NCBI GenBank assembly: GCA_017411935.1 | Contig: JAFQPC010000051.1 | Location: 1 to 5,987, forward strand | DNA: 5,987 bases | Source of the DNA: Clostridia bacterium | GTDB lineage: Bacteria; Bacillota; Clostridia; Oscillospirales; CAG-272 | Reading direction: 5' to 3' | In this document: positions 1 to 5,210 of the stretch, in pieces | Layout of the letters: each line of letters starts with the position of its first letter | Numbering within the stretch: position 1 is the first letter of the stretch | Notes under the pieces: generated by a model | What the model was told of the DNA's origin: nothing | Database searches by the model: none | The model's input: only the letters and a program-made list of their open reading frames with translations | Position numbers and translations under genes: made by a program

Positions 1-1
1 A

Positions 2-1075
2 GAACTCGACCGTCTTGGCTGTCGGCGACTTGATACGATGGACGGACGAGTGACCTTTGAGGGAGACGAGTCACAGCTCGTAGCGGCAAATCTGCGTCTG
101 CGCTTTGCCGAGCGCGTTTTTCTCCGTATCGGTGGATTTCACGCCGAGAGCTTTGAGGCGCTTTTTGAGGGTGTACGCGCTCTTGCGTGGGAGCAGTGGA
201 TCGGACGCGATGACGCATTTCCCGTCAAGGGGCATGCCATTCGCAGCCGTCTCTTTTCGGTACCCGACTGTCAGAGCATTGTGAAAAAGGCGATCGTTTC
301 GCGGCTTTCGGACTGCTACGGCCTTTCGTGGCTTCCCGAAGATGGTGTGAAATATCAGGTGGAATTTTTTATTTTCAAGGATGAGGCAACGCTGATGATC
401 GATACCTCGGGCGTGGCTCTGCACAAGCGAGGCTACCGTCCCGTATCGGGCGAAGCTCCGCTTCGCGAGACGCTTGCGGCGGCAGTGGCGGCAATCTCGC
501 GTCCGCGGGAAGACGTGCTTTTCTGGGATCCCTTTTGCGGCTCGGGGACGATCGCGATTGAGGCGGCAATGATGATGACGGGACAAGCGCCCGGACTTGA
601 CCGCCATTTTTCGGGGGAACTTTTTCCGCAGATCAATACAAGCGTATGGAAGAACGAACGAGAGCGTGCGATGTCCGAGATCAATTTTGATTCCAAGTTC
701 GAGGTTTATGCTTCGGATATTGATCCCGCTGTCCTTGAGGTGGCAAAAGAAAACGCCGATCGCGCAGGCGTGGCGGATCGGATCAAATTTTTCGTGCAGG
801 ACGCGACCAAAATAAAAAAGCTCGACCGCAAGGGGACGATCGTTTGCAATCCGCCTTACGGTGAGCGTTTAATGACGAAAAAAGAGGTCGAAGATTTATA
901 CCGAGGAATGGGAAGAACCTTTGCAACACTCGAGCCTTGGCAGATCTACGTTCTGACGAGCGCCGAGAATTTCGAGCGGCTGTACGGCAGACGAGCCGAC
1001 AAGGTTCGCAAGCTGTATAACGGAATGATCCCGTGCCAGCTTTATCAGTTTTTCCGTCCGAGAGAGAAGAGATGA
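2..1075 (+). CDS. Class I SAM-dependent RNA methyltransferase, THUMP domain (YpsC/RlmL-like), 5' partial
   Basis: Predicted 23S rRNA guanine-N2 methyltransferase of the YpsC/RlmL N-terminal-half family; it would use SAM to methylate rRNA in the cytoplasm. The frame is open from base 2 and the 12 codons before the first ATG (38) read ELDRLGCRRLDT, which resembles the usual family N-terminus just before DGRVTFEGD. The gene therefore starts upstream of the window and ATG 38 is internal. Counting from that Met, the THUMP region covers about residues 35-125, followed by the family linker HKRGYRP (129-134). SAM motif I is DPFCGSGT (164-171), the acidic motif is SDIDP (226-230), and the catalytic motif is NPPYGERL (271-278). 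The C-terminus is complete at TGA 1073-1075, directly abutting the stop of the convergent glpP. The family assignment is firm; the exact target guanine is not readable from sequence. Confidence 0.93.
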   Translation, partial: ELDRLGCRRLDTMDGRVTFEGDESQLVAANLRLRFAERVFLRIGGFHAESFEALFEGVRALAWEQWIGRDDAFPVKGHAIRSRLFSVPDCQSIVKKAIVSRLSDCYGLSWLPEDGVKYQVEFFIFKDEATLMIDTSGVALHKRGYRPVSGEAPLRETLAAAVAAISRPREDVLFWDPFCGSGTIAIEAAMMMTGQAPGLDRHFSGELFPQINTSVWKNERERAMSEINFDSKFEVYASDIDPAVLEVAKENADRAGVADRIKFFVQDATKIKKLDRKGTIVCNPPYGERLMTKKEVEDLYRGMGRTFATLEPWQIYVLTSAENFERLYGRRADKVRKLYNGMIPCQLYQFFRPREKR

Positions 1076-1627
1076 TCAGTCGTACCAGAGATCCTGTTTT
1101 CCCGTGGAGATCATCGACGCGCCCGCGTTCAGGGCAGAATAAATTTCTTCTTTCTGTTCGATGAGTCCCCCTGCGATGATGGGAGTGCTCACGGAATTTT
1201 TCATTTTGGTAATTGATTTATAGGCAAGAGCAGGCATGATTTCGATCATGTCTGCTTTTGACTGTCGGAGAGATTCGAGCGCGGTATCGACCGAGCGAGA
1301 GTCGACCATGAAAAAGCGTTGGATGCAGGGAATGCCCGCTTCTTTTGCGGCAGAGATGATCCCCGTTCTTGTGCTGATGATCCCATCAATTCCCTTGGTC
1401 CAAAGATAGCGCACACCTGCGGCATCCTTGGAAAGGCCGTCCGCAAAATCGACGTGGATAAAGAGAAGCTTTCCGCATTCGTGCGTACGGTTTGCCGCGG
1501 CTTCGATCTCCATAATGTTGGATTTCAGCAAAAAGACGGTTTGCACCTCCGAGGAAAGCGCAGCTTCGAGATCTGCTCGGCTTCTGACGGCGGCAATGAT
1601 CGGATAATTTTCGTAATCAAGCTTCAT
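1076..1627 (-). CDS. glpP: Glycerol-3-phosphate responsive antiterminator GlpP
   Basis: 183-aa GlpP-family protein, full length for the family. In Bacillus subtilis GlpP binds glycerol-3-phosphate and then the leader of glp mRNAs, preventing termination and stabilising glpD mRNA; the fold is a TIM-barrel-like phosphate binder. Visible family blocks are HVDF..GL (58-65), DGIISTR (81-87), QRFFMVDS (103-110), EIMPA (129-133), PIIAGGLI (149-156) and STGKQDLW (174-181). ATG 1627 is preceded by AAGGAGT at 1633-1639, a good SD with about 5 nt spacing. It is the second gene of an operon, 13 nt after the stop of the membrane-protein gene. No glpF, glpK or glpD lies in the window, so its target leader must be elsewhere. 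The family call is strong; the effector and target are inferred from homology. Confidence 0.93.
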   Translation of the reverse strand: MKLDYENYPIIAAVRSRADLEAALSSEVQTVFLLKSNIMEIEAAANRTHECGKLLFIHVDFADGLSKDAAGVRYLWTKGIDGIISTRTGIISAAKEAGIPCIQRFFMVDSRSVDTALESLRQSKADMIEIMPALAYKSITKMKNSVSTPIIAGGLIEQKEEIYSALNAGASMISTGKQDLWYD

Positions 1628-1640
1628 AGAATACTCCTTG

Positions 1641-2171
1641 TTACTTTACTCGTGCGGTCGCACGGGGGTTTTCCTTGCGCAGCAGAGCAATTGCTCGCTC
1701 GTCTGCCTCAAAAAAGAGCAGGGAATTTTCTTTTTCATTGATGGGATAGACGATCATCCAGAGATCTTTGGATTTTGGGGAAGAAACTGCCCAGACGATC
1801 TCCTTCGGATTGATCGCGTTGACCTTTTCAAGGTGTTCTTCGGTGCGGGGAGCGATGAGCGTGGCATGCTTGAGGTCGATCTCGATGAGTTCCTTGCGCT
1901 TCTTTTTTCCGTAGATCTTGGCAAGGAAGAAGGTTCCGCTGTAGATCGAATACTCGTATTCGATCTGCACGTATTTCCAAGTGATAATGACAAGCAAGAC
2001 CGTCAAGGCAAGCATCAGCACCATAAGTGCCGGAGAGAATTTTATTCGTGTGAGCACGAGGACACAGAGGCAGAGCCAAGCGACGTAACAGAGAATTAAA
2101 ACGAGGCGAGGGAAGAACTCCCGTCCTACGGCTTTCTGGCGAATGAGTTTTTCATAAGTTTGACCTTCCAT
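1641..2171 (-). CDS. Two-TM membrane protein, DUF6106-like, unknown function
   Basis: 176-aa protein of unknown role. Two hydrophobic segments (about residues 22-41 and 47-65) form a probable TM hairpin. A soluble domain of about 110 aa follows, with alternating charged and beta-prone stretches: EYEYSIYSGTFFLAKIYGKKKRKELIEIDL (in two parts, 71-88 and 89-100), LWMIVYPI (137-144), SLLFFEADERAIALL (150-164). This resembles a small PH-like beta domain facing the cytoplasm and matches my recollection of the clostridial DUF6106 family, which I cannot confirm without a profile search. The start is ATG 2171, with GGAGGG at 2176-2181. It is the first gene of an operon with glpP and is transcribed from a near-consensus promoter about 30 nt upstream. 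Nothing in the sequence ties it to glycerol metabolism. Confidence 0.75.
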   Translation of the reverse strand: MEGQTYEKLIRQKAVGREFFPRLVLILCYVAWLCLCVLVLTRIKFSPALMVLMLALTVLLVIITWKYVQIEYEYSIYSGTFFLAKIYGKKKRKELIEIDLKHATLIAPRTEEHLEKVNAINPKEIVWAVSSPKSKDLWMIVYPINEKENSLLFFEADERAIALLRKENPRATARVK

Positions 2172-2206
2172 CGTACCCTCCGAAAATTTATTGTACTATT
2201 TCTTTC

Positions 2207-2235
2207 ATTATAACATGCCACCCCTTTTTTGACAA
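2207..2235 (-). promoter_or_regulatory. Sigma-A type promoter for the membrane protein-glpP operon
   Basis: Reading the minus strand, the -35 is TTGTCA (2230-2235, 5 of 6 to consensus), the spacer is exactly 17 nt, and the -10 is a perfect TATAAT (2207-2212) with an extended TGT upstream (2213-2215). The predicted start is near 2200, giving a leader of about 29 nt ending in the SD of the membrane-protein gene. It is divergent from the DUF1836-gene promoter, with the two -35 boxes about 50 nt apart. Confidence 0.8.
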
Positions 2236-2285
2236 GGGATTTTTTTGCCTTTTCGAAAAAAATCAAGAAAAATTTCAAAAAAGGC

Positions 2286-2314
2286 TTTACAGGTTTTTGA
2301 AAATAGTGTATAAT
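2286..2314 (+). promoter_or_regulatory. Sigma-A type promoter for the DUF1836 regulator gene
   Basis: The -35 TTTACA (2286-2291, 5 of 6), 17-nt spacer and perfect -10 TATAAT (2309-2314) form a strong vegetative promoter. Transcription should begin near 2321, within the inverted repeat 2314-2328. The leader is short (about 25-30 nt). An AT-rich 9-bp inverted repeat (2273-2281 with 2294-2302) brackets the -35 box. Confidence 0.8.
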
Positions 2315-2328
2315 AGTATCGAATACTA
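2314..2328. promoter_or_regulatory. Inverted repeat at the transcription start, candidate operator
   Basis: TAGTAT-CGA-ATACTA is a perfect 6-bp inverted repeat with a 3-nt centre. It starts at the last base of the -10 box and covers the predicted start site of the DUF1836 gene. This is the usual position for a steric repressor site. Because the gene it controls encodes a DNA-binding protein, autorepression is the natural guess, but nothing here proves binding. Confidence 0.45.
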
Positions 2329-2346
2329 AATCAAAATGAGGACGTT

Positions 2347-3066
2347 ATGATGAATCAGGAAAAGCTGTTGAAATTGGCAGAGGACGCGGTCAAGGAAGAA
2401 GATCTTAGCGCGAGGGAGATCCCTGCGATCGATCTGTACGTCGATCAGATTCTCAATTTGGTTGCCGAGAAGCAGAAGGAAGGCTCGGAGCGATATTACG
2501 ACCGTCAGCTCACCAAGACGATGATTAATAATTACTCTAAGGATGGGCTCATTACTCCTGTCAAGGGAAAGAAATATAACAAGGAGCAGATCGTGCAGAT
2601 CCTGACGATCTATACGCTCAAAAATACGCTTTCGATCGGTGAGATCAAGCGACTCTTGAACGGTGCGTATGCGATCGAAGGATTTTCAGGGGACGATCTG
2701 GTTGTTCTTTATGATCGCTATCTTGCCATCAAGGAGCAGAACCGTGGCTATGCTTTGGAAATTCTCGAGGAGCTTCAACATCGTTCGGAACTGGACGTAA
2801 CGAAAGAAAAAGATATGATGATGACGGTCGGCGCACTTCTTTCTCTGTCGGCATTTCTCAAGGATATCGCGCAATCAATGATCGATGCCGAATACCCTGA
2901 GCCCGAACCCGAGGAAGTCACAGAAGAAAAGGAAAAAGCCGAAAAGAAAGCCGAAAAGAAAGCCGAAAAGGAAGACAAAAAGGAAAAAGAGAAAGCTGAA
3001 AAAGAAAAAGCGAAAAAGGAAAAGAAAGAAAAGAAGGAGAGCGCCGAGGCGAGCTCCGAGGAATAA
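2347..3066 (+). CDS. DUF1836 (MerR-like HTH) regulator with Lys/Glu-rich tail
   Basis: 239-aa predicted transcription regulator of the DUF1836 family (YkrK-like). The domain signature runs from IPAIDLYVDQILNLV (25-39) through LTKTMINNYSKDGLITP (55-71) and KKYNKEQIVQILTIYTLK (75-92) to LSIGEIKRLL (95-104). This is a MerR-like winged helix in which TMINNYSKDGLI would be the recognition region. Residues 115-180 are helical and include a hydrophobic stretch MMMTVGALLSLSAFL (157-171), probably a dimerisation helix rather than a TM segment. From about 183 to the end the protein is almost only E, K and A, a low-complexity charged helix or disordered tail. GAGGA at 2338-2342 lies 4 nt from ATG 2347 and 7 nt from ATG 2350; the second spacing is better, so translation may start one codon later. 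The gene is monocistronic. Targets and effector are unknown. Confidence 0.85.
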   Translation: MMNQEKLLKLAEDAVKEEDLSAREIPAIDLYVDQILNLVAEKQKEGSERYYDRQLTKTMINNYSKDGLITPVKGKKYNKEQIVQILTIYTLKNTLSIGEIKRLLNGAYAIEGFSGDDLVVLYDRYLAIKEQNRGYALEILEELQHRSELDVTKEKDMMMTVGALLSLSAFLKDIAQSMIDAEYPEPEPEEVTEEKEKAEKKAEKKAEKEDKKEKEKAEKEKAKKEKKEKKESAEASSEE

Positions 3067-3109
3067 AAATGGCGTAGCGGGGAAATTTGATTTCTCCGCT
3101 ACGCTTTTT
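3065..3109. terminator. Bidirectional intrinsic terminator between the DUF1836 gene and the deoR-family gene
   Basis: A 15-bp stem (3072-3086 with 3090-3104, one G-U pair) closes on a 3-nt TTG loop. It is followed by a T-run (3105-3109) on the plus strand and preceded by an A-run (3065-3069), which makes a T-run on the minus strand. It begins a few bases after the DUF1836 stop and touches the stop of the convergent deoR-family gene, so it should end both transcripts. Confidence 0.92.
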
Positions 3110-3845
3110 ATATGATGATCTTACATTTTGTTTTCAGTTCGGGGAAAGGTTTGTCGAAAACACAGACGTCGATTTTGTCGAGGGTAGTCAGCTCATAGAG
3201 GGATTCTGCTCCGAATTTTTCGCTGTCGCAGAGAAAGACGCTGAACTTTGCATTTTCGAGCATCAATTTTCGAATGTAATTCTCCTCGGCGATCGGATCG
3301 GAGATCATTCCGTTCTTACTCAGGCTCTGGGAAGAAAAAAAGAAAATGTCGGGATGGATCTCGGAGACCGTTTTGTATGCCTGTGTTCCCGAAAGCACTG
3401 CCGAACGTTCGACCGAAAATCCCCCCGTACAATAGGTGGAAATTCCGTAATTGATGGCATTGATGGCGGTCAGCATATTGTTGGTGAATACGATCATATC
3501 TCGGTGTCCCGCGATATACGGGACGAGAAATCCTGCCGTCGAAGATCCGTCCAGCATGACCGACTGTCCGTCATGCAAAAGGCTTGCCGCTTTTTTTGCG
3601 ATCTTTCGTTTTTCTGCAATGTTTTTGCTCATTCTGCTGTTGAGAGGAACCGATTGATTGATGGCGTTGAAGATCGACGCTCCGCCGTGGGTCCGTTTGA
3701 TTAAAGAAAGATTTTGCAGTTTTGTCAGATCGCGGCGAATGCTGGAGGGGGAGGTGTATGTCATCTCCGAAAGCTTCTCCACCGTGAGAAAAGTGTGCTC
3801 ATTCAGTAATTCGAGGATTTCTTCTTGTCTCTTTGAAATGCTCAT
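3108..3845 (-). CDS. DeoR/GlpR-family transcriptional repressor
   Basis: 245-aa DeoR-family regulator, normal length. The N-terminal winged helix (about 5-57) shows RQEEILELLNEH, then LTVEKLSEMTYTSPSSIRRDL with recognition helix SPSSIRRDLTKL, then the wing IKRTHGGA (49-56). The C-terminal sugar-phosphate sensing domain (about 75-230) shows MLDGSSTAGFLVPYI (97-111), FTNN (120-123), TGG (140-142) and CDSEKFG (206-212). The frame stays open to an ATG at 4193, but that extension lies antisense to the transaldolase gene and lacks family similarity. ATG 3845 has the SD AGAGGT and starts exactly at the family N-terminus. It is divergent from the transaldolase gene with a 154-nt shared regulatory region, so it most likely represses that gene and itself in response to a sugar phosphate. 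Effector identity is inference. Confidence 0.92.
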   Translation of the reverse strand: MSISKRQEEILELLNEHTFLTVEKLSEMTYTSPSSIRRDLTKLQNLSLIKRTHGGASIFNAINQSVPLNSRMSKNIAEKRKIAKKAASLLHDGQSVMLDGSSTAGFLVPYIAGHRDMIVFTNNMLTAINAINYGISTYCTGGFSVERSAVLSGTQAYKTVSEIHPDIFFFSSQSLSKNGMISDPIAEENYIRKLMLENAKFSVFLCDSEKFGAESLYELTTLDKIDVCVFDKPFPELKTKCKIII

Positions 3846-3864
3846 TTTTGACCTCTTTTTGCGT
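3842..3864 (-). repeat. Leader repeat, copy at the deoR-family start
   Basis: On the minus strand, ACGCAAAAAGAGGT, two variable bases and AAAATGA span the SD and start codon. The same unit occurs on the plus strand at 3981-4003, with 21 of 23 bases identical and a perfect 14-nt core (3851-3864 against 3981-3994). As DNA the two copies form a long inverted repeat around the intergenic region; as RNA both messengers carry the same sequence. Confidence 0.8.
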
Positions 3865-3909
3865 GTTTTTGAATAATTTATGATTATTTGCCTAATACTT
3901 CGCCATATA

Positions 3910-3938
3910 TTGCATTCAAATGCGCTTGATGATATAAT
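3910..3938 (+). promoter_or_regulatory. Promoter for the transaldolase gene
   Basis: A perfect -10 TATAAT (3933-3938) with an extended TGA (3930-3932) is preceded at 17 nt by a weak -35 TTGCAT (3910-3915, only the TTG matches). The predicted start is near 3945, giving a leader of about 55 nt. A palindrome at 3912-3923 covers the -35 and upstream spacer, and the -10 overlaps the divergent deoR-family -10. Confidence 0.65.
3912..3923. promoter_or_regulatory. Palindrome GCATT-CA-AATGC over the transaldolase -35, candidate operator
   Basis: A 5-bp perfect inverted repeat with a 2-nt centre. It overlaps the transaldolase -35 element and lies just downstream of the predicted deoR-family transcript start, so a protein bound here could block both transcripts. 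It is short enough that chance cannot be excluded. Confidence 0.4.
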
Positions 3939-3964
3939 TATAGCAGAAATTTCCGGAAAGTCAA
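3937..3964 (-). promoter_or_regulatory. Promoter for the deoR-family gene
   Basis: On the minus strand, -35 TTGACT (3959-3964, 5 of 6), a 16-nt spacer and -10 TATAAT (3937-3942) with an extended TGC (3943-3945). The predicted start is near 3930, leaving a leader of about 85 nt. Its -10 shares two bases with the divergent transaldolase -10, together making the palindrome TATAATTATA (3933-3942). A second palindrome, TTTCCGGAAA (3950-3959), sits in this promoter's spacer. Confidence 0.65.
3950..3959. promoter_or_regulatory. Palindrome TTTCCGGAAA in the deoR-family promoter spacer, candidate operator
   Basis: A perfect 10-bp palindrome between the -35 and -10 of the deoR-family promoter and just downstream of the predicted transaldolase start. 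With 3912-3923 it flanks the shared -10 palindrome on either side. Operator status is inferred from position only. Confidence 0.4.
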
Positions 3965-3980
3965 TCATTATTTTAAAATT

Positions 3981-4003
3981 ACGCAAAAAGAGGTAGAAAA
4001 TGA
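3981..4003 (+). repeat. Leader repeat, copy at the transaldolase start
   Basis: ACGCAAAAAGAGGT, two variable bases and AAAATGA contain the transaldolase SD (AAGAGGT) and start codon. It matches the inverted copy at 3842-3864 in 21 of 23 bases. The shared stretch runs well beyond what SD conservation alone explains (ACGCAAAA upstream of the SD). Confidence 0.8.
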
Positions 4004-4526
4004 AATTTTTTATTGATACGGCAAACGTGGAAGATATCAAAAAAGCCGTTGAAATGGGAATCGTTGACGGTGTTACGACCAATCCGTCGCTGATCGCGAG
4101 AGAGGGTCGTGACTTTGTTGAGACCATCAAGGAGATCGGAACGATCGTAGACGGCCCGATCAGTGCCGAGGTGATCTCGCTCGAGGCAGACAAGATGGTT
4201 CTTGAAGCGAAGGAGCTTTATGAAAAGATCGGAAACCCCAATCTCGTGATCAAGATCCCGATGTGTGTCGAGGGTCTCAAAGCGGTCAAGCAACTGACCG
4301 CGCTCGGAATGAAGACGAATGTCACGCTGATATTTTCCGCAAGCAGGGCATCGAGACGCAGATCATTGCGGCATCGACCAGAAATCCGCTTCACGTAATT
4401 CAGGCGGCAGAGGCAGGCTGTGACGTTGCTACGGTTCCGTATAAGGTGTTTGTTGATATGACGAAGCATCCGCTCACCGACAAGGGCATCGAAAGATTTC
4501 TTGCCGATTGGGCAGCGACGAAGTAA
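4000..4526 (+). pseudogene. talC: Transaldolase / fructose-6-phosphate aldolase TalC, broken by an internal deletion and frameshift
   Basis: The first 112 codons (4000-4335) are a clean TalC/Fsa N-terminus: [16 protein letters not shown] (23-31), SAEVISLEA and VIKIP with the Schiff-base lysine at residue 85. The frame then runs into about 20 unrelated residues and stops at 4396-4398. The family C-terminus ([35 protein letters not shown]) continues in another frame from about 4329 to TAA 4524-4526. Compared from memory with B. subtilis TalC, about 41 codons are missing between the two IF positions. Frame arithmetic gives a loss of about 121 nt, and restoring it gives 215 aa, the normal length. 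The lost block includes the residue equivalent to E. coli FsaA Tyr131. ATG 4000 has SD AAGAGGT. The predicted 132-aa product lacks the last strands of the barrel and should be inactive. An assembly error remains possible. Confidence 0.9.
4329..4341 (+). other. Deletion junction in talC
   Basis: GATATTTTCCGCA reads as the end of LIFSA in the upstream frame and as DIFRK in the downstream frame, both family-typical, so the two ends were joined at similar sequence. In the upstream frame the Ile codon here is ATA, while the preceding Ile codons of the gene are nearly all ATC. This suggests the codon is a hybrid and the join lies near 4330-4332. Confidence 0.65.
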
Positions 4527-4530
4527 TAGA

Positions 4531-4570
4531 TAAAAACAGAGCGTTAAGTTATCTTAACGCTCTGTTTTTA
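4531..4570. terminator. Bidirectional intrinsic terminator between talC and spoIIR
   Basis: A perfect 18-bp stem (4531-4548 with 4553-4570) has a TTAT loop. The outer part is an A-run pairing with a T-run, so each strand ends in a U-tract after a 12-bp core. It lies 4 nt after the talC stop and 7 nt beyond the spoIIR stop on the other strand, so it serves both convergent transcripts. Confidence 0.93.
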
Positions 4571-4577
4571 TGGAGCA

Positions 4578-5210
4578 TTATCGCATCGCTTCTTCAAAGA
4601 CCTCGAGAAGTCGGAAGCGGACGCGATATCGCGGGGCATCGGTCTCGGTGATCACGCGGTACTGCTCGCCCGTAAATCCGACAGTGATCGCCTCGTCGCT
4701 CTGTGAGGATTTGGCACTTGCCGCCGAAAGGCACATCGGCGGATAGAGTACGCACCACCAATTCTGTCCCTCGCCCTCGCCGAGAATGATGCGCAGAGAC
4801 AGATAATTTCCCGCAGGGAAGCAGAAGCTTTCGTAATTGCGCGTGGGATAGACTTCTTCGCCAAGCTCGACTCGGACGCTGTGATCCGATCCCTCGGCAC
4901 GCAATGTTTCGCGTGCGGTCGCTTCCAGAACGGAAAGGTTTTGCTTGGTAACTTCGATGGCATCCTCGCGTGTTTCGCAGTCCGCAAAGAGCTCCTCGCT
5001 TTTGAGAAGTACGGCATCACGCACTTTGAGCTTGAGTGCCTGATCTTCTTCGCTGTCGGAATTGGCAAGTACGTGCAGTCGAAGTACGTTTTCGTAGATC
5101 TCGCTCTCACCGTGCACGGGTAAGATGCCGAGCAGAAGAATAAGGGAGCAAAGCGTGAGGATCAGTGCCATTGCTTTTTGAAATTTTTTGGTATTTTTTG
5201 TGTGTTGCAT
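4578..5210 (-). CDS. spoIIR: Stage II sporulation protein R (SpoIIR)
   Basis: 210-aa secreted signalling protein. In B. subtilis it is made in the forespore under sigma-F, exported to the intermembrane space, and triggers SpoIIGA to cleave pro-sigma-E in the mother cell. Residues 1-34 form a signal sequence or anchor: basic start (KNTKK), hydrophobic core 13-30, then PVHGES. The family blocks are RLHVLANSDS (44-53), DQALKLKVRDA (56-66) and GEGEGQNWWCVLYPPMC (144-160). The frame extends to ATG 5243, but that start has no usable SD, while ATG 5210 follows AAAGGAG (5219-5225) at 8 nt and gives a normal signal peptide. The SD lies inside a terminator-type hairpin (5211-5263). The preceding MltG-like gene ends 71 nt upstream. 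Presence of spoIIR implies an endospore-forming lineage. Confidence 0.95.
   Translation of the reverse strand: MQHTKNTKKFQKAMALILTLCSLILLLGILPVHGESEIYENVLRLHVLANSDSEEDQALKLKVRDAVLLKSEELFADCETREDAIEVTKQNLSVLEATARETLRAEGSDHSVRVELGEEVYPTRNYESFCFPAGNYLSLRIILGEGEGQNWWCVLYPPMCLSAASAKSSQSDEAITVGFTGEQYRVITETDAPRYRVRFRLLEVFEEAMR

Noticed and set aside
71..607. A 178-aa antisense reading frame in the methyltransferase gene
   Set aside because: The composition is that of a shadow frame (rich in R, H, K), with no SD and no recognisable family, lying opposite a well-supported gene.
38..1075. Methyltransferase starting at ATG 38
   Set aside because: The codons from base 2 continue in frame with family-like sequence, so the true start lies upstream of the window.
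2938..3040. Tandem-like GAA/AAA/AAG repeats as a possible CRISPR or satellite array
   Set aside because: The units are irregular and keep the reading frame of the DUF1836 gene, so they are low-complexity coding sequence.
2885..3115. A 76-aa Lys/Arg-rich basic protein in another frame
   Set aside because: It is the shifted reading of the Lys/Glu repeat of the DUF1836 gene and has no SD of its own.
3846..4193. Extension of the deoR-family reading frame by 116 codons to an ATG at 4193
   Set aside because: It lies antisense to talC, shows no family similarity, and ATG 3845 has an SD and matches the family N-terminus.
4000..4398. A genuine short transaldolase, or programmed frameshifting in talC
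   Set aside because: A frameshift alone would not restore the missing block of about 41 codons, and the last 20 residues of the short product are out-of-frame sequence.
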